DNA of 64,000 nucleotides from positions 3,171,687 through 3,235,686 of the forward strand of contig NZ_KB910518.1 in NCBI RefSeq assembly GCF_000374185.1, in the 5' to 3' direction. The DNA comes from Paenibacillus sp. HW567 (GTDB taxonomy: Bacteria > Bacillota > Bacilli > Paenibacillales > Paenibacillaceae). A program made the translations under genes and the position numbers. The first letter of the stretch is position 1, and each line of letters opens with the position of its first letter. Below, piece after piece: positions 60,864 to 64,000 of this stretch. The notes beneath the pieces were generated by a model. That model had not been told where the DNA came from. It ran no database searches and worked only from the letters and a program-made list of their open reading frames with translations.

Positions 60864-61661
60864 TTACTGAATGGATTCCAGAATCAATCCGGCCGATTCC
60901 TCAATGGATTTGTTCGTCACGTCAATTATTGTGCAGCCGAGCTGCTTCATCAGGCTGTCTGCATGGATGGATTCCTCAAGCACCTGCAGCTCAGAGGCAT
61001 AGCCGGCATGCGTACCGAGACCAAGCGCCCGCAGCCGCTCTGTACGGATTCTAATCAGTGCTTCCATATCCATCGTCAGCCCGAATATGCGATTCCGCGG
61101 GATTTTCATTATTTCCGGGGGTGTCGGCCCATGCAGAGTTAACGGCCAGTTAGCCACCTTGTAGCCTTTATATGCCAGATACATGCTCAGCGGTGTTTTG
61201 GAGGTTCTCGACACGCCGATAAGCACGATATCTGCCAGTGCTATTCCGCGCGCGTCCCGGCCATCATCATATTTCACAGCGAACTCTATCGCCTCAATTC
61301 TGCTGTAATATGCGGCATCCAGTTCATGCCGGCGGCCAGGTCTGAGAAGCGGAGGATTATGAAAAGCGCCGCTTATCGCTTCAATGACAGGTCCCATAAT
61401 GTCTACAGCTTGAACTTGGTGATACGTACTCTGCCTCTGAATGGCCTCCCGCAGTGACATTTCCACAAGGGTGTATACAATGACGGATTGCGACTGTGCG
61501 GCAAGCTCCACAATTTCCCGGATTTCCCGCTCGCTTGAGATACGCCGGAAATGCTTAATCCCTGCTGCCCGAATGTCAAACTGCCGCAAAGCCGCTTTAA
61601 CAACCGTATCCCCCGTTTCCCCAACAGAATCAGAGCAGATATATATCTCCGGCACAATCAT
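60864..61661 (-). CDS. pyruvate phosphate dikinase regulatory protein (PDRP, YqfL-like)
   Basis: 265 residues of the DUF299/PPSR family: IYICSDSVGETGDTVVKAAL at the start, a P-loop variant LIGVSRTSKTPLSMYLAYKG, and NWPLTLHGPTPPEI. It acts as both ADP-dependent kinase and phosphate-dependent pyrophosphorylase on PPDK, turning it off and on. Start overlaps the PPDK stop by four bases (61658-61661), so the two are co-translated. Confidence 0.93.
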   Translation of the reverse strand: MIVPEIYICSDSVGETGDTVVKAALRQFDIRAAGIKHFRRISSEREIREIVELAAQSQSVIVYTLVEMSLREAIQRQSTYHQVQAVDIMGPVIEAISGAFHNPPLLRPGRRHELDAAYYSRIEAIEFAVKYDDGRDARGIALADIVLIGVSRTSKTPLSMYLAYKGYKVANWPLTLHGPTPPEIMKIPRNRIFGLTMDMEALIRIRTERLRALGLGTHAGYASELQVLEESIHADSLMKQLGCTIIDVTNKSIEESAGLILESIQ

Positions 61662-64000
61662 CGTTGCGGTTCCGCTATCTGGGAAGCAAGCACTGCCTGC
61701 GCCGCCGCAATCCGGGCATAAGGTACTCTATACGGGGAGCAACTGATATAATCCAGCCCGGCCTGCTGGCAAAAGACGATAGACTGCATATCCCCGCCGT
61801 GCTCACCGCAAATTCCGGTTTTGAGAAAAGATTTCTTCGACTTGCCCTTGGCTACAGCCCATTGTATAAGCTCGCCTACGCCTTCTTCATCCAGGCTTTG
61901 AAAAGGATTGGCCGGCAAAATCTGCTGCTCCAGATAGCTGTTCAGGAATTTCTCTTCCGCATCGTCCCGGCTGTAGCCGAAGGTCATTTGGGTCAGGTCG
62001 TTAGTGCCGAAGGAGAAGAAATCCGCATGTTCAGCAATTTTATCGGCAACGATAGCCGCTCTCGGCACCTCAATCATGGTTCCCACCTTGTACTGAAGGT
62101 CCTTATGCTCTCCGAAAAGCACTTGCCTTGCCACATCATCCACCAGTTTTCTAAGGGTCTGCAGCTCATTGGCATGCCCGACCAGAGGAATCATAATGTC
62201 CGGGCGTACCTCAATCCTTCTCCCAAGAACTGCTTTGGCCGCTTTGAAGATCGCTTCAATCTGCATATCGTATATTTCCGGAAAAAGAATACCAAGGCGG
62301 CAGCCGCGAAGTCCCAGCATTGGATTGCGCTCCTGAAGGGTACGGACTTTGGCTAGAGTAGCCTTAAGACGCTCTCGCTCGTCTTCTCCCTCTGCTCCTA
62401 CAGTCTCCAATTCGCGGATCTGCTTCACCAGATGCTCCTGATTCGGCAGGAACTCATGCAGTGGAGGGTCCAGCAAACGGATCGTGACCGGCAGCCCATC
62501 CATCGCTTCGAAGATCGCCTCGAAGTCCGCCTGCTGCATAGGCATGATTTTGCTTAGCTCTTGAATTCTTTCCTCCTTGCTGCCCGCAAGGATCATCGCT
62601 TGCACAACCGGCAGCCGGCTGTCCGAGAAAAACATATGCTCCGTCCGGCACAGCCCGATGCCTTCCGCGCCCCATTCGCGCGCTTTAGCGGCGTCTGCGG
62701 GTGTGTCTGCATTGCTGTAGATTTTCAGCTCGCGGATCTCGTCGGCGTACTCCAGCAGCGTCAGCAGCTCAGGAGTAATCTCCGGCTCCGTAAGGGATAC
62801 AATCCCTGAGAAAACCTGACCCGTCGCACCATCAATGGAAAGGCTCTCTCCTTCATTGAAGGTTCTACCGCCTATAGTCACTGAGCGCTGCTCCAGATCA
62901 ATGGACAAACCATCGCAGCCACAGACGCAAGGCTTGCCCATACCTCTGGCGACAACCGCCGCATGGCTGGTCATTCCTCCTCTTCCGGTCAATATTCCCT
63001 GGGCAGCAAGAATGCCTTGAATATCCTCGGGTGAGGTTTCCAGACTGACGAGAAGTGCCTTCTTCCCTTCACGCGCCAAGCCCTCTGCAGTTTGCGCATC
63101 CAGTGCAATGACACCGGAGGCCGCTCCAGGCGAAGCCGGCAGACCTGTGGCAATAACCTGTAGTTGTGCTTGCCGGTCAATAGAGCGGTGCAGCAGTTGA
63201 TCCAGATGTCCCGCTTCAATCCGGCTAACCGCCTCTTCCTTCGGCAGAAGCCCCTCATCAACCAAAGCGACAGCGATTTTAACCGCAGCTTGCGCTGTGC
63301 GTTTGCCGCTGCGGGTCTGCAGCACATACAACTGCCTGTTCTCAACGGTAAATTCAATATCCTGCATATCCAGATAATGCGCTTCCAATTGTTCTGCAAC
63401 AGCAGTTAGCTGGGCATAAATCTCCGGTAAATCATCCTTCAGTTCAATGATACTGCGCGGTGTGCGGACTCCGGCCACTACGTCCTCTCCCTGGGCATTC
63501 ATCAGATATTCACCGTATATTTCTTTGTCGCCAGTGGAGGGGTTTCTTGTGAAGAGCACGCCTGTCCCAGAGTCATCGCCCCGGTTACCGAACACCATAG
63601 TCTGCACCGTGACAGCCGTTCCTTGCTCATTAGGGATGCTGTACAATTTCCGGTATACCTTGGCGCGTACATTGTTCCAGCTTTTGAATACTGCGCCAAC
63701 CGCCATTCTGAGCTGCACATATACATCCTGTGGAAACGCCTTGCCCGTCTGTGCTTCAACCAGCCAGTGGTAACGCAGAACAAGCTTTTTCCATTGCTCC
63801 GCGTTTACCTCCTGATCACTTATACAGTCCTCATCTTTCTTCATTTGCTCCAGGGCATGGTCGAAATGAAGGGCTGGTATGCCCAGTACCACTTCCCCGA
63901 ACATTTGGATGAACCTGCGGTAGCAATCGTAAGCAAATCGTTCATTGCCCGTCTGTTTCGCAAGTCCTTGCACCGTGAAGTCGTTCAAACCCAAATTCAG
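61658..64000 (-). CDS. ppdK: pyruvate phosphate dikinase (partial, N-terminus outside window)
   Basis: At least 780 residues of a roughly 880-residue enzyme. Frame remains open to the edge: LNLGLNDFTVQGLAKQTGNE, YDCYRRFIQMFG, phosphohistidine loop TGRGGMTSHAAVVARGMGKP, and PEP/pyruvate-binding C-domain (RTEHMFFSDSRLP, EVPRAAIVADKIAEHADFFS, SFGTNDLTQMTFGYSRDDAE, CGEHGGD). Interconverts pyruvate, ATP and phosphate with PEP, AMP and pyrophosphate. Followed by its regulatory PDRP. The nucleotide-binding N-terminal region is cut off, so the start cannot be set. Confidence 0.95.
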   Translation of the reverse strand: MNLGLNDFTVQGLAKQTGNERFAYDCYRRFIQMFGEVVLGIPALHFDHALEQMKKDEDCISDQEVNAEQWKKLVLRYHWLVEAQTGKAFPQDVYVQLRMAVGAVFKSWNNVRAKVYRKLYSIPNEQGTAVTVQTMVFGNRGDDSGTGVLFTRNPSTGDKEIYGEYLMNAQGEDVVAGVRTPRSIIELKDDLPEIYAQLTAVAEQLEAHYLDMQDIEFTVENRQLYVLQTRSGKRTAQAAVKIAVALVDEGLLPKEEAVSRIEAGHLDQLLHRSIDRQAQLQVIATGLPASPGAASGVIALDAQTAEGLAREGKKALLVSLETSPEDIQGILAAQGILTGRGGMTSHAAVVARGMGKPCVCGCDGLSIDLEQRSVTIGGRTFNEGESLSIDGATGQVFSGIVSLTEPEITPELLTLLEYADEIRELKIYSNADTPADAAKAREWGAEGIGLCRTEHMFFSDSRLPVVQAMILAGSKEERIQELSKIMPMQQADFEAIFEAMDGLPVTIRLLDPPLHEFLPNQEHLVKQIRELETVGAEGEDERERLKATLAKVRTLQERNPMLGLRGCRLGILFPEIYDMQIEAIFKAAKAVLGRRIEVRPDIMIPLVGHANELQTLRKLVDDVARQVLFGEHKDLQYKVGTMIEVPRAAIVADKIAEHADFFSFGTNDLTQMTFGYSRDDAEEKFLNSYLEQQILPANPFQSLDEEGVGELIQWAVAKGKSKKSFLKTGICGEHGGDMQSIVFCQQAGLDYISCSPYRVPYARIAAAQAVLASQIAEPQR

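Overview
The window looks like chromosome of a Paenibacillus-type member of the Bacillales. This is inferred from moderate GC content, strong AGGAGG-type ribosome sites, frequent GTG and TTG starts, sigma-A promoters with 17-base spacers, and the protein families present (AraC-linked GH127, GH36, GH74 with X2 and CBM3 modules, UvrX, RNase J, YitT, DUF1641, SgrR-type regulators). No rRNA, tRNA, CRISPR array, prophage or intact insertion sequence was recognised. Both ends cut through genes: a GH127 glycosidase on the left and pyruvate phosphate dikinase on the right.

Layout. 1-2.1 kb: GH127 beta-L-arabinofuranosidase gene with a divergent AraC regulator. 2.1-6.5 kb: a short YitT membrane protein, an SOS-boxed uvrX operon, and a MATE exporter behind an unusual palindromic promoter. 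6.5-13.6 kb: RNase J, a split ThrE threonine/serine exporter, a CPA1 Na+/H+ antiporter with a GNAT gene, an autoregulated XRE repressor, and an MBL hydrolase. 13.7-22.1 kb: a run of mostly minus-strand housekeeping and stress genes (NAD(P)-binding reductase, CatE-like dioxygenase, phosphoesterase, Rrf2, DJ-1, CMD, methionine aminopeptidase, GDSL, DUF2785). 22.2-24.9 kb: type II NADH dehydrogenase plus DUF1641, divergent from a nitroreductase, with three FNR/Rex-like palindromes between them. 24.9-31.7 kb: alpha-galactosidase, an unknown gene, a candidate non-coding RNA next to an AbiH-type defence gene, a LysR/SDR divergent pair and a degenerate repeat array. 31.8-40.3 kb: a secreted three-X2 xyloglucanase, then a membrane phosphatase divergent from a VTC-DUF4956-CotH operon. 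40.3-41.2 kb: a repeat-rich stretch with a structured dispersed element and a damaged small gene. 41.2-49.2 kb: a nuclease-fold protein, a two-component system with YcnI, and a cystine-type ABC importer operon led by a GNAT and two glutathionyl-hydroquinone-reductase-like genes. 49.4-57.9 kb: lipoprotein, a flavodoxin-cysK operon controlled by a TetR protein with two matching operators, MCP, DUF4173 and SgrR-type regulator. 58.2-64 kb: an ABC-2 exporter trio and the PPDK/PDRP pair.

How it fits together. Plant cell wall use is served by GH127, GH36 and GH74; a good CcpA site lies upstream of GH74. Sulfur and thiol metabolism is served by the ABC importer operon and the flavodoxin-cysK unit. 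Redox control is suggested by TGTGA-N6-TCACA sites in front of both the ndh region and the sulfur operon. PPDK with its regulatory kinase/phosphorylase sets pyruvate/PEP flux. The most unusual elements are the VTC-DUF4956-CotH-phosphatase cluster, the structured dispersed repeat (full copy near 40.4 kb, half copy near 60.7 kb), and the unannotated transcript-like region near 28.2 kb. All functions are inferred from sequence reading alone; no database search was run.
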